In this document: in pieces, positions 55,699-64,000 of the stretch
How the letters are laid out: the number at the start of each line of letters is the position of its first letter
How positions within the stretch are numbered: the first letter of the stretch is position 1
Assembly: GCA_013348725.1 (NCBI GenBank)
Contig: CP054689.1
Coordinates: 484,501 to 548,500 of the forward strand
Direction: 5' to 3'
Length of the DNA: 64,000 bases
Origin: Ectothiorhodospiraceae bacterium 2226
GTDB taxonomy: Bacteria; Pseudomonadota; Gammaproteobacteria; GCA-013348725
Made by a program: the position numbers and the translations under genes
Notes under the pieces: generated by a model
Seen by the model: the letters and a program-made list of their open reading frames with translations, nothing else
Database searches by the model: none
Told to the model about the DNA's origin: nothing

Positions 55699-56172
55699 CT
55701 AGCGCCCACGGCTTTCGTGCTTATCGATGAATTCATCCAGCATCTGGGCGTCGAGTTCGCCGAGGTGACGCGCGACAACCTCGCCGGACGGATCCACCAG
55801 ATACGTTGTAGGCAGTCCGACGACGGGGCCCAGCGGCGTCTGCGACGCGGGCTCCATGCGCAGTACAGGATACGAGATCGCATGCACATCGATGAAGCCC
55901 GCCAGCATGTCGGCGTCGATGTCTTCCATGTTCACCCCAAGGACCACTGCATCGTCCCGGCGTTCGTGGAACCTGATCAACTCGGGAATCTCTTTCAGAC
56001 AGGGCGGGCACCACGTCGCCCAGAAATTGACCACCACCCAGTTGCCGCGATAGTCGGACACCTTGTGTTCCCGGCCATCCATACCGGGGAGGACTAACTC
56101 GGCGCTGGCGAGCGCCGCCATGGGTAAGACCAGGGCGATGCTCAGCAACCATCGACGTACCGCTCGCGACAT
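55699..56172 (-). CDS. TlpA-like thiol-disulfide oxidoreductase
   Basis: A 157-residue TlpA/ResA-type protein: signal peptide (WLLSIALVLPMAALASA), then NFWATWCPPCLKEIPEL with the CPPC site, a GVNMEDID insertion and the cis-proline GLPTTYLVDPSGEVV. Probably reduces periplasmic disulfides. ATG 56172 follows GAGG. It is the first gene of an operon with the SoxW-like protein, the outer-membrane factor, the adaptor and acylphosphatase. Confidence 0.9.
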   Translation of the reverse strand: MSRAVRRWLLSIALVLPMAALASAELVLPGMDGREHKVSDYRGNWVVVNFWATWCPPCLKEIPELIRFHERRDDAVVLGVNMEDIDADMLAGFIDVHAISYPVLRMEPASQTPLGPVVGLPTTYLVDPSGEVVARHLGELDAQMLDEFIDKHESRGR

Positions 56173-56263
56173 ATTGGCGCCTCTTCGGAGTCTTTTTTGT
56201 ACCGACCGCGCCCTGACGAAAAGGTTCCGGTGCTCACCCATGCCGAGCTGGCATGCCGCGCAT

Positions 56264-56293
56264 AAAAAAGGGCTCCCCGAAGGGAGCCCCTTT
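56264..56293. terminator. Intrinsic terminator (bidirectional)
   Basis: AAAAAA-GGGCTCCC-CGAA-GGGAGCCC-CTTT, just after the LysM lipoprotein stop on the minus strand. The A/T tracts on both sides allow termination in either direction. It separates this gene from the thioredoxin operon. Confidence 0.88.
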
Positions 56294-56313
56294 GACCCTT
56301 TGGGGCGCCGGTA

Positions 56314-57126
56314 TTAGCGGCGGCCTCGCAGGTAGTCCTGGTCCGACTGCTCGACCCGGCCCAGTTCCCACTCACCGCGGGTACGGGCATGCTGCGCCGC
56401 CGCGTCGATGTCCTGCTGCGAGAAGTTGCGCTCGATGCGGAAGCGCTGACCCGGGTAGATCAGGTCGGCGTCGGTGATCTGGTCGCGGTTGGTGCGATAG
56501 ATCAGCGGCCAGTGGTAGGGGTTGTTGTAGACCTCGGCCTTGCCGGAGATCGACCACAGGCTGTCGCCACGCTGCACGTTGTACTCGGTGGCCTCGCCAC
56601 CGGCTTGCGCGCGACGCTGCTCGGCCGCCAGCATCGCCTGCCGACGGGCCTGGACGGCGAGTTCGTAGGCGGTGTCGTAGTCGCCCGCATCGAAGGCCGT
56701 GCGTGCGTCTGCGATCATCTTCTCGGTGTCGCGCCACTCCTGCCCGGCCTCGCGCGCCTGGCGCAGGGCCTCCTCGGCATCCTGGATCGCGCCTTCGGCG
56801 GCGGCACGGCGGAACGTCTCACGCTCGGTGCGGCGCTGCTCGGCCGCCATCTCGCCCTCCGCACGCGCGCGCTGCGCCAACTGCAGCGCCTGCTGCGCAT
56901 CGCCGGCCTCGAGCGCCTTCTCGGCGTCTTCTATGAACTTCTCGGTGTCGCGCCAGACCTGACCTTCCTGCGCAGCTGCGCTGGCGGCCGCGCGGGCCTC
57001 TTCGATGGCCTGCCGCGCCTCGGCCTCAGGACCGCGCGGCTCGGGCTGCACGGCGGCACAACCCGCGGCGACCGTCAACACCAGCGCCGCCAGACTCGAA
57101 TACTTAAGCGAATCCTTTATTTTCAT
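56314..57126 (-). CDS. LysM lipoprotein with duplicated helical repeats
   Basis: A 270-residue lipoprotein: signal peptide and lipobox TVAAGC, then two tandem repeats of about 70 residues (WRDTEKFIEDAEKALEAGD and WRDTEKMIADARTAFDAGD, each ending AAEQRR), then a LysM domain (YNVQRGDSLWSISGKAEVYNN, LIYPGQRFRIERN) that should bind peptidoglycan. ATG 57126 has GGGAG upstream; an ATG 7 codons earlier is possible. The helical repeats resemble DUF4398-type lipoproteins such as its upstream neighbour. Confidence 0.85.
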   Translation of the reverse strand: MKIKDSLKYSSLAALVLTVAAGCAAVQPEPRGPEAEARQAIEEARAAASAAAQEGQVWRDTEKFIEDAEKALEAGDAQQALQLAQRARAEGEMAAEQRRTERETFRRAAAEGAIQDAEEALRQAREAGQEWRDTEKMIADARTAFDAGDYDTAYELAVQARRQAMLAAEQRRAQAGGEATEYNVQRGDSLWSISGKAEVYNNPYHWPLIYRTNRDQITDADLIYPGQRFRIERNFSQQDIDAAAQHARTRGEWELGRVEQSDQDYLRGRR

Positions 57127-57227
57127 TTTCGGTAACTCCCGACTCATGAGTGTTTCGTCATTATCTTTAGACTTGAGAGAGGCCCTTAGATTCGGCCCAT
57201 ATCTCGCTGTTTTAGCCTTGACCTGAC

Positions 57228-57255
57228 GCTATCACCGGCCCTATAAAGGTGTCAA
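57228..57255 (-). promoter_or_regulatory. Promoter of the LysM lipoprotein gene (twin 1)
   Basis: Minus strand -35 TTGACA (57255-57250), 16-bp spacer ending AGGGCCGGT, -10 GATAGC (57233-57228). Spacing and downstream half of the spacer match the promoter at 57662-57689, so the two lipoprotein genes are probably co-regulated. Confidence 0.68.
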
Positions 57256-57276
57256 CCGGTGCGAACGCCAGTCCGC

Positions 57277-57603
57277 TCACAGCGCGGAGTCGCTTGTCGT
57301 CGCGCGGCGAATAGCGAGGCTGCGAGAGCGCATCGCTTGTTCCTTGGCTTCCAACGCAGCGTCCCGAGCGCTGCGGTACTGCCCTGCCTCCAAGTCGCGC
57401 GCGGCCTGCTCCAATAACCGTTCGGCGGCAACCAGGACATCCACGGCGTAGCGCTGCGCTTGCGCATCCCGCGCTGCCTGAACCGCCTGCCGGGCATCGC
57501 TCATTTCTTGCACCGGCGGAGCAACCGCGCAGGCCGCCAAAAAGAGCAAGGAAACCGGAACCGCAAGTAGCCTTTTCCAGCGATCCCCAGAACCTCTCGA
57601 CAT
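57277..57603 (-). CDS. DUF4398-type lipoprotein
   Basis: A 108-residue lipoprotein: signal peptide with lipobox LFLAAC, then one helical segment MSDARQAVQAARDAQAQRYAVDVL and AARDLEAGQYRSARDAALEAKEQAMRSR, as in DUF4398 proteins. ATG 57603; the frame is open further upstream without homology. It has its own promoter, nearly identical to that of the LysM lipoprotein downstream. Confidence 0.82.
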   Translation of the reverse strand: MSRGSGDRWKRLLAVPVSLLFLAACAVAPPVQEMSDARQAVQAARDAQAQRYAVDVLVAAERLLEQAARDLEAGQYRSARDAALEAKEQAMRSRSLAIRRATTSDSAL

Positions 57604-57661
57604 GCCGGCACCCATGGAAAAAACTAACGCATTTGGACTTGTTAAGGCCTGGCGACAAGAA

Positions 57662-57689
57662 GCTATCACCGGCCCTGTTGGGCTGTCAA
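57662..57689 (-). promoter_or_regulatory. Promoter of the DUF4398 lipoprotein gene (twin 2)
   Basis: Minus strand -35 TTGACA (57689-57684), 16-bp spacer ending AGGGCCGGT, -10 GATAGC (57667-57662). The transcript would begin about 50 nt before the ATG at 57603. Confidence 0.68.
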
Positions 57690-57739
57690 GAAAGTCCCGG
57701 TACAATGGATGTTTTGGCGAATTTGGACGAAATTCTGTG

Positions 57740-59068
<1,329 letters not shown>

Positions 59069-59135
59069 AGCAGCGGCGCCTGCCAGACCGTCCCCAAGTT
59101 CTGCCCTCGGGAAGCTTTGTTTTATGCCGTCACCT

Positions 59136-59155
59136 GCGGCACACGGATGTGCCGC
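59136..59155 (+). repeat. Lone HP1 copy of the composite repeat
   Basis: GCGGCACACGGATGTGCCGC, one base different from HP1 of loci A and C, followed by CGTGA as in locus C, then unrelated sequence. It sits in the gap between the convergent DUF2069 and hda genes and looks like a solo or decayed copy. Confidence 0.72.
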
Positions 59156-59170
59156 CGTGATCGACCTTTC

Positions 59171-59851
59171 TCAGTCGCGCGCGGCAATGACGCCGCGCAC
59201 GAACGGTATCGTCACACGGCGCTGGGCAGCGAGGGAGGCCCTGTCGAGTCGATCGAGCAAGGCGCACAAGGCCGGCAGATCGCGGCGCCAATGGCGCAGT
59301 AGGAACCAAGCGACTTCCTCGCTCACGTCCAACCCGCGACGCGCCCCCTGACGGCGCAGCGCGTGCACCTTATCCGCGTCATCCAGCGGCTCCAGGTGGA
59401 ACACCGCGCAGGCGCTCAAACGCGAGCGCAGGTCCGCCAACCCAAGGGGCAACGCCTGGGGCGGGGCCGCCGCCGCGAATACCAGACGCCCCCCGCCGGC
59501 CGACACCTCGTTGTACAGCCCGAACAGCGCCGCTTCCCAAGCGGGCTGACCGGCCACGGCGTCGAGATCGTCGACGCACACCAGCGCGATCGATTCCAGG
59601 CCCGCCGCCATCGCCGGGGCAAGTGCGGGCTCGTGCAACGGCAGGTACGCGCTGCTCGCCTGCGCGTTCGCGGCCTCCGCGCAAGCCGCCTGCAGCAGAT
59701 GACTCTTGCCGGTCCCCGGCGCACCCCACAGATAGATCAAACGCTCCGGCCCGCGCAGCGCCGCCAGCGCGGCGCCGTTGGCGCCCGCCTCGAAGTGCTC
59801 GAAGGTCGGCGCACCGGCGAGCGCCATGCGCAAAGGCAGCTGATGGCTCAT
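59171..59851 (-). CDS. hda: DnaA regulatory inactivator Hda
   Basis: AAA+ protein that, with the beta clamp, stimulates ATP hydrolysis by DnaA after initiation. It is 226 residues from ATG 59851. The N-terminal clamp-binding motif reads QLPLRM. AAA+ motifs: LWGAPGTGKSHLLQ (Walker A), CVDDLDAV (Walker B), and the DLRSRLSACAVFHLEPLDD sensor/arginine-finger region. It overlaps the pgsA-like gene (ATGA). Confidence 0.93.
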   Translation of the reverse strand: MSHQLPLRMALAGAPTFEHFEAGANGAALAALRGPERLIYLWGAPGTGKSHLLQAACAEAANAQASSAYLPLHEPALAPAMAAGLESIALVCVDDLDAVAGQPAWEAALFGLYNEVSAGGGRLVFAAAAPPQALPLGLADLRSRLSACAVFHLEPLDDADKVHALRRQGARRGLDVSEEVAWFLLRHWRRDLPALCALLDRLDRASLAAQRRVTIPFVRGVIAARD

Positions 59852-60417
59852 CGCGAGGCCCGCAACGCGCGCAGCCGATCGCGCGCGCGTCCGCTCCAGA
59901 TCCATACATACTCGCTGCCGCTCGCAACGGTGGTCGCCGCGACGACGTAGATCAAGGCATCGATCAACCCGGCCGGCATCGGCAGTCCGCCCAGCGCGAC
60001 GATGACGGCGAGCACCAGCACCATTTGCATCAGGGTATTGAACTTGGAGAGCGCGCGCGGCTCCACCCGATAGTTGCCAAGCGCGGCGCGGTACGCCGCG
60101 GCGCCGGCCAGGATGAGCACGTCCCGCCCGATGACCAGGGCGACCAGCCAGATGGGCAGATGACCGAGCAACCCCAGGCTGAGGTACAGGCCGACGTGCA
60201 GCAGCTTGTCGGCCAAGGGGTCGAGGAGCGAGCCCAGCCGGCTGGTCCAGCCATAGCGGCGTGCGAGAAAGCCGTCGGCGCCGTCCGACAGACCCGCCAC
60301 CAGAAACAGCACCATGGCCGCGGTGTACTGCTCCAGCCACAGCAGCGCGATCAGCGGCGGCACCAACAGCAGACGCGCGCCGGTGATGAGGTTAGGGATG
60401 TGCCGGTAGCGGCTCAC
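59848..60417 (-). CDS. CDP-alcohol phosphatidyltransferase (PgsA-like)
   Basis: A 189-residue membrane enzyme with the full CDP-OH motif DGFLARRYGWTSRLGSLLDPLAD and about five spans. PNLITGARLLLVPPLIALLW is typical of phosphatidylglycerophosphate synthase or CMP-forming cardiolipin synthase; the two cannot be separated here. It sits between the DUF2066 gene and hda, a common gammaproteobacterial order. Confidence 0.88.
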   Translation of the reverse strand: MSRYRHIPNLITGARLLLVPPLIALLWLEQYTAAMVLFLVAGLSDGADGFLARRYGWTSRLGSLLDPLADKLLHVGLYLSLGLLGHLPIWLVALVIGRDVLILAGAAAYRAALGNYRVEPRALSKFNTLMQMVLVLAVIVALGGLPMPAGLIDALIYVVAATTVASGSEYVWIWSGRARDRLRALRASR

Positions 60418-60426
60418 GACCTCGCG

Positions 60427-61449
60427 CTAGCGCACCAGACGCAGCACGACCTCATCGTCTGCGCCCTCGCTCTCGACCGCGGCCAGTGCGGCATTGCCGC
60501 GTAGTGCGCGGCCGAGGCCGGCACGTCCGCCGCGGGCATCGACGCGAAACACGACGTGGTCGGCGCCGAGGGTCTGCGGCTGCGCGAGCGATACCGGCCC
60601 GACGCGTTCCAGCGCCTCCATGGCACGCCGATAGTCCTGTAGGCCGCGTACGTCGCGCACACGCACATACAGCACGCCCTCCTGGCCGATGTTCTCCCCA
60701 TAGTGGCGTGCCAGCAGATCACCGGCATGATCGAGCCCGCCGGCGAGCGTGTCCTGCAACGAGCCGCTCGACTCCCAGCCGGCCACTGCCTCGCCGCCCT
60801 GGAACAACTGCCAGCGTCCCGACCACTCGCGCGCGCCACGGGAGACACGGCCGCTCAGCACGGAGGCGGCGTCGTAGCGCTCCGAGGCCTCGAGCACGGG
60901 CTCGTGAAAACCGCCCCACAGATCACCCAGTCGCACCCGCCCCTGATCGGTCAAGTCCATCAGCGGAAACATCAGCGGCAAGGCCCGCTCCTGGGCACGT
61001 GCCTCGAGGACTTGGCGGGTCTCATGGTCGAGGTCGGCAGCGCCCAGCAGCATGCGCTCGCGTCCATCGTCGACCGCCAGCCACACCAGCGTGGCGTTGC
61101 GCGGGAACGGCCACGACACCACCTGCGCCCGACTGAGCAGCCCTTCCACGGCCGCCGTATCGAAGCGCACCCACAAGCGCTGGCCCTCGTCGTCCGCCAG
61201 GTAGCGATACTGCTGCACCAGACGACCGGCCTGACCGAGCGCTGCGCGGGCCTGCTCGTGGTCGAGCACGGCCCGGGTGCCGGCCACCTTCACCAGCACT
61301 TTGCTCAAGGCGGCACCGAGTGCCTGGTCGCGCTCCCCGGCGGCCTGAGAACGCACCGGCACCTCGACCTCGTATACGGCGGCGGGTGCGCGGGCCTCCG
61401 CATGGGCCACGGCGAGAATCAACAAAAGAGAGGTCAACAATATGCGCAA
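60427..61449 (-). CDS. DUF2066 periplasmic protein
   Basis: About 340 residues with a signal peptide (ILLTSLLLILAVAHAEA). AVYEVEVPVRSQAAGERDQALGAALSKVLVKVAG is the typical DUF2066 start, with a later segment LYVRVRDVRGLQDYRRAMEAL. Function unknown. The start is inferred as TTG at 61449, with GGGGG upstream; no ATG/GTG fits because the frame runs on through purM antisense. Next to purM and hda, as often seen. Confidence 0.84.
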   Translation of the reverse strand: MRILLTSLLLILAVAHAEARAPAAVYEVEVPVRSQAAGERDQALGAALSKVLVKVAGTRAVLDHEQARAALGQAGRLVQQYRYLADDEGQRLWVRFDTAAVEGLLSRAQVVSWPFPRNATLVWLAVDDGRERMLLGAADLDHETRQVLEARAQERALPLMFPLMDLTDQGRVRLGDLWGGFHEPVLEASERYDAASVLSGRVSRGAREWSGRWQLFQGGEAVAGWESSGSLQDTLAGGLDHAGDLLARHYGENIGQEGVLYVRVRDVRGLQDYRRAMEALERVGPVSLAQPQTLGADHVVFRVDARGGRAGLGRALRGNAALAAVESEGADDEVVLRLVR

Positions 61450-61489
61450 AACAGCCCCCGGGGATCGACGTCTTGCGGCCGTGCGCGCG

Positions 61490-61519
61490 TTTTCAGCGCC
61501 TAAGCCGGCCTGATAGACT
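61490..61519 (+). promoter_or_regulatory. Candidate promoter of purMN
   Basis: TTTTCA (61490-61495), 18-bp spacer, TAGACT (61514-61519). It lies 65 bp before the purM GTG. Moderate match only; no PurR-type operator was recognised. Confidence 0.4.
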
Positions 61520-61584
61520 ATGGCGCCTATTATGCCTCCATTCTCCCTCAAGGGAATGTGCCCTTCCGCCAACTGGAGTGTCTT

Positions 61585-62643
61585 GTGACCGAGCGCAACC
61601 CCGATTCCCAGGCGTCCTTGAGCTACCGCGACGCCGGCGTCGACATCGATGCCGGCGATGCGCTGGTCCAGCGGATCAAGCCGATTGCCCAGCGCACCGC
61701 GCGTCCCGAGGTGATGCAGGGCCTGGGCGGCTTCGGCGCGCTGTTCGAGTTGCCGCTCGACCGCTACCGCGAACCGGTGCTGGTATCCGGCACGGACGGA
61801 GTCGGCACCAAACTCAAGCTCGCGATGCAGATGGGCCGCCACGACACCATCGGCATCGACCTGGTCGCGATGTGCGTGAACGACCTGGTGGTGCAAGGCG
61901 CCGAGCCGCTGTTCTTCCTCGACTACTACGCCACCGGCAAGCTGGACGTGGAGGTCGCCGCGCAGGTGGTCGAGGGCATCGGCGTGGGCTGCGAGCGCGC
62001 CGGCGCCGCGCTGATCGGCGGCGAGACCGCCGAGATGCCGGGCATGTACGGCGGCGGCGACTATGACCTTGCCGGTTTCTGCGTCGGCATCGTGGAGAAG
62101 AGCGCCATCATCGACGGCAGCCGCGTGCAGGCCGACGACGCGGTGCTCGGCATCGCCTCCTCCGGCCCGCATTCCAACGGCTACTCCCTGATTCGCAAGG
62201 TGCTGGAAGTTTCCGGCGCCGATCTCGCCCAGCCCTTCGACGGCCGCACGCTAGGCGAGGCCCTGCTCGAGCCGACGCGCATCTACGTCAAGCCGCTGCT
62301 GTCGCTCATGCACCAGGTCGAGGTGCGCGCGCTGGCCCATATTACCGGCGGCGGACTGACCGAAAACATCCCCCGCGTGCTGCCCGAAGGCCTGGGCGTC
62401 GAACTGGGCGCCAAGACCTGGCAGCAGCCCGCCATCTTCGACTGGCTGCAACGCGAAGGGGGTATCGAGACCGCCGAGATGTACCGCACCTTCAACTGCG
62501 GCATCGGCATGGCGGTGTGTGTCGCGCAGGGCGACGCCGAACGGGCCCTCGCCCACCTCGCCGAGGCCGGTCTGCCGGCTTGGCAGATCGGGCGCGTCGT
62601 CCCGCTGCGCGACGGGGCCCCCGCGGTCCTTATCCACGAGTGA
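61585..62643 (+). CDS. purM: Phosphoribosylformylglycinamidine cyclo-ligase
   Basis: AIR synthase, step five of purine synthesis. It is 352 residues from GTG 61585 ([24 protein letters not shown]), with GGAG upstream; the GTG at 61558 is a weaker choice. Motifs: [58 protein letters not shown] and [16 protein letters not shown]. It overlaps purN by 4 nt. Confidence 0.97.
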   Translation: MTERNPDSQASLSYRDAGVDIDAGDALVQRIKPIAQRTARPEVMQGLGGFGALFELPLDRYREPVLVSGTDGVGTKLKLAMQMGRHDTIGIDLVAMCVNDLVVQGAEPLFFLDYYATGKLDVEVAAQVVEGIGVGCERAGAALIGGETAEMPGMYGGGDYDLAGFCVGIVEKSAIIDGSRVQADDAVLGIASSGPHSNGYSLIRKVLEVSGADLAQPFDGRTLGEALLEPTRIYVKPLLSLMHQVEVRALAHITGGGLTENIPRVLPEGLGVELGAKTWQQPAIFDWLQREGGIETAEMYRTFNCGIGMAVCVAQGDAERALAHLAEAGLPAWQIGRVVPLRDGAPAVLIHE

Positions 62644-63314
62644 GCGTCGGCACCGCGCCGTTGCCGATCGTCGTCCTGATCTCCGGCGGCGGCACCAACC
62701 TGCAAGCGATTTTGGACGCCTGCGCCGAGCGGCGCGTGCACGCGCGGGTGCAGGCGGTGATCGCCAACCGGCCCGCCGCCGGCGGCCTGGAACGTGCGCG
62801 CCGCGCGGGGGTGCCGGCGCAGGTCGTGGATCACACGGAATATTCGGACCGCGCCGCCTTCGATCGTGCGCTGGCGGCCGCCATCGATGCCCACCGCCCC
62901 GGGCTGGTTGTGCTGGCGGGCTTCATGCGTATCCTGGGGGACGAATTCGTCGCGCATTACGAAGGGCGCATGATGAACATCCATCCCTCGCTGCTGCCGC
63001 TGTACCGCGGCCTTGACACACACCGGCGCGCCATCGCCGACGGGCAGCGCGAGCACGGCGCCAGCGTGCACTTCGTCACCCGCGAACTGGACGGCGGGCC
63101 GGTCATCCTGCAGGCGCGCGTGCCGGTGCTGTCCGACGACACGCCGACCTCGTTGGCGGCGCGGGTGCTGGAGCAGGAGCACCGCATCTATCCGCAGGCT
63201 ATTGATTGGTTCGCGCGTGGGCGCCTGCGCCTTGAAGACGGACGCGTCTTCCTGGACGACCGTCCGTTGAACGCCGCCGCCCCCACGGATCCCGGCGTGG
63301 AGCCGGCGGGATGA
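62640..63314 (+). CDS. purN: Phosphoribosylglycinamide formyltransferase
   Basis: Transfers formyl from 10-formyl-THF to GAR, step three of purine synthesis. It is 224 residues from GTG 62640, overlapping the purM stop (GTGA). [43 protein letters not shown] with catalytic Asn/His, and [17 protein letters not shown] are intact. The tail after FLDDRPLN is longer than in E. coli (212). It overlaps the next gene by 4 nt. Confidence 0.96.
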   Translation: MSVGTAPLPIVVLISGGGTNLQAILDACAERRVHARVQAVIANRPAAGGLERARRAGVPAQVVDHTEYSDRAAFDRALAAAIDAHRPGLVVLAGFMRILGDEFVAHYEGRMMNIHPSLLPLYRGLDTHRRAIADGQREHGASVHFVTRELDGGPVILQARVPVLSDDTPTSLAARVLEQEHRIYPQAIDWFARGRLRLEDGRVFLDDRPLNAAAPTDPGVEPAG

Positions 63315-64000
63315 GGGCCGTTCCCGCCGCCCTCTTCCTGTTCCTGCTCGCCGGCCTCGCGCTCGCCGAGGCGCCGCAGCCCTTCAGCGCCAGCTACACC
63401 CTCACCGCCAACGGCGTGCGCGCCGCCGAATCGAGTCGCACCTTGCAGCGCCGGGAGGACGGCGTGTGGGAGTTTCGCACCGTGGCGCAACCGGCCGGCG
63501 TCGCCACACTGTTCGTACGCGACCGCATCGAGGAGTACAGCCGCTGGCGCCTCGAAGAGGGTAAGGTCAAGCCGATGTCATACGCCTATCACCAAACCGG
63601 CGGCCGCCGGGAGCGCCACCGGGAGATCGCCTTCGACTACGAGCGCGGCGTGATCGCCAGCACCCTCACCGATGAGCGCTGGGACCTGCCCTGTTGCGCG
63701 CAGGACCTCGCGTCGATCCAGATCGCGTTGATGCTCGACGTTGCGCAAGGCAAGACGCAGATGGAATACCCGATCGCCGACGGACGGCGGGTCGAGTCCT
63801 ACACCTTCGAGGTCAAGGGCGAGGGGCGGGTGGAGACGCCGGCGGGACGCTATCACACGGTGCGCGTCGAACAGCGCGACACGGACCGCCAGCGCAGCAT
63901 GATTTTCTGGTTGGCGCCGGAACTCGGCTATCTACCGGTGCGCATCGAGCAGCGCGACGCCGAGCGCACTGTCGGCACGCTGGTGCTGCGGCTCACCCGG
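63311..64000 (+). CDS. DUF3108 periplasmic protein, C-terminus cut by window edge
   Basis: 230 codons open to the end of the window. Signal peptide LFLFLLAGLALAEAPQ, then FSASYTLTANGVRAAESSRTL and a beta-rich domain with YAYHQTGGRRERHREIAFDYERG and ETPAGRYHTVRVEQ, typical of DUF3108. Function unknown. ATG 63311 overlaps the purN stop (ATGA). The purN-DUF3108 pairing is widespread in gammaproteobacteria. The last few residues are probably outside. Confidence 0.86.
   Translation, partial: MRAVPAALFLFLLAGLALAEAPQPFSASYTLTANGVRAAESSRTLQRREDGVWEFRTVAQPAGVATLFVRDRIEEYSRWRLEEGKVKPMSYAYHQTGGRRERHREIAFDYERGVIASTLTDERWDLPCCAQDLASIQIALMLDVAQGKTQMEYPIADGRRVESYTFEVKGEGRVETPAGRYHTVRVEQRDTDRQRSMIFWLAPELGYLPVRIEQRDAERTVGTLVLRLTR

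Overview
The window is 64 kb of high-G+C, gene-dense chromosomal DNA from a gammaproteobacterium. Gene order supports this. The minus-strand block der-bamB-yfgM-hisS-ispG-rodZ-pilW-rlmN-ndk, then iscA-iscR-cysE-trmJ, suhB, secF-secD-yajC-tgt-queA and tRNA-Leu has the order I recall from Pseudomonas. The block from proS to the purN neighbour (proS, acyP, thioredoxin-like gene, arsC, wrbA, DUF2069, hda, DUF2066, purM, purN, DUF3108) is also a familiar gammaproteobacterial arrangement. Base composition, the GH57/GT35 glycogen genes and a MIF-like tautomerase would suit the Chromatiales/Ectothiorhodospiraceae, but genus cannot be read from the sequence. No phage, plasmid, CRISPR or complete insertion sequence was found.

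Layout. 1-3700: guaBA (minus, with a clear sigma70 promoter) diverging from xseA and an overlapping M23 peptidase gene. 4600-13400: der, bamB, yfgM, hisS, ispG, rodZ, pilW and rlmN, largely overlapping or closely spaced. 13500-17150: ndk, a repeat-filled gap, and a stripped isc locus that keeps iscR and iscA but lacks iscS, iscU, hscBA, fdx and iscX. 17200-24260: suhB, a small membrane protein with a structured leader, secDF-yajC-tgt-queA and tRNA-Leu(CAA). 24270-33800: a five-unit repeat array, then glycogen metabolism (glgP; glgC-GH57-malQ) interrupted by a DEAD-box helicase gene. 34000-40000: valS, an MFS gene bracketed by inverted-repeat elements, and prfC. 40100-49400: repeats, rimI, a family-4 uracil-DNA glycosylase, leuA, pssA, ilvIHC and a short Smr-less MutS2. 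49600-57600: DUF3579, a MIF homologue, proS, a lytic transglycosylase, an envelope operon (two thioredoxin-fold proteins, TolC-like protein, adaptor, acylphosphatase) and two lipoproteins with twin promoters. 57700-64000: arsC-like, wrbA, DUF2069, hda, pgsA-like, DUF2066, purM, purN and DUF3108.

The most striking feature is an apparently undescribed composite repeat. It is a roughly 116-bp unit of four consecutive hairpins (HP1-HP4) in fixed order and near-fixed spacing. It occurs as two units at 14.3 kb, five 116-bp tandem units at 24.3-24.8 kb beside tRNA-Leu, and two units at 40.1-40.3 kb, with lone HP1 relics near 13.5 and 59.1 kb. Stem sequences differ almost completely between loci while pairing is kept, and the loops (CCACGC in HP3, ATCCA-GGAT in HP4) and all of HP1 are conserved. 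Paired compensatory substitutions are visible even within one array. This points to a structure-selected RNA or ssDNA element. One copy sits exactly where hscBA-fdx-iscX would be expected.
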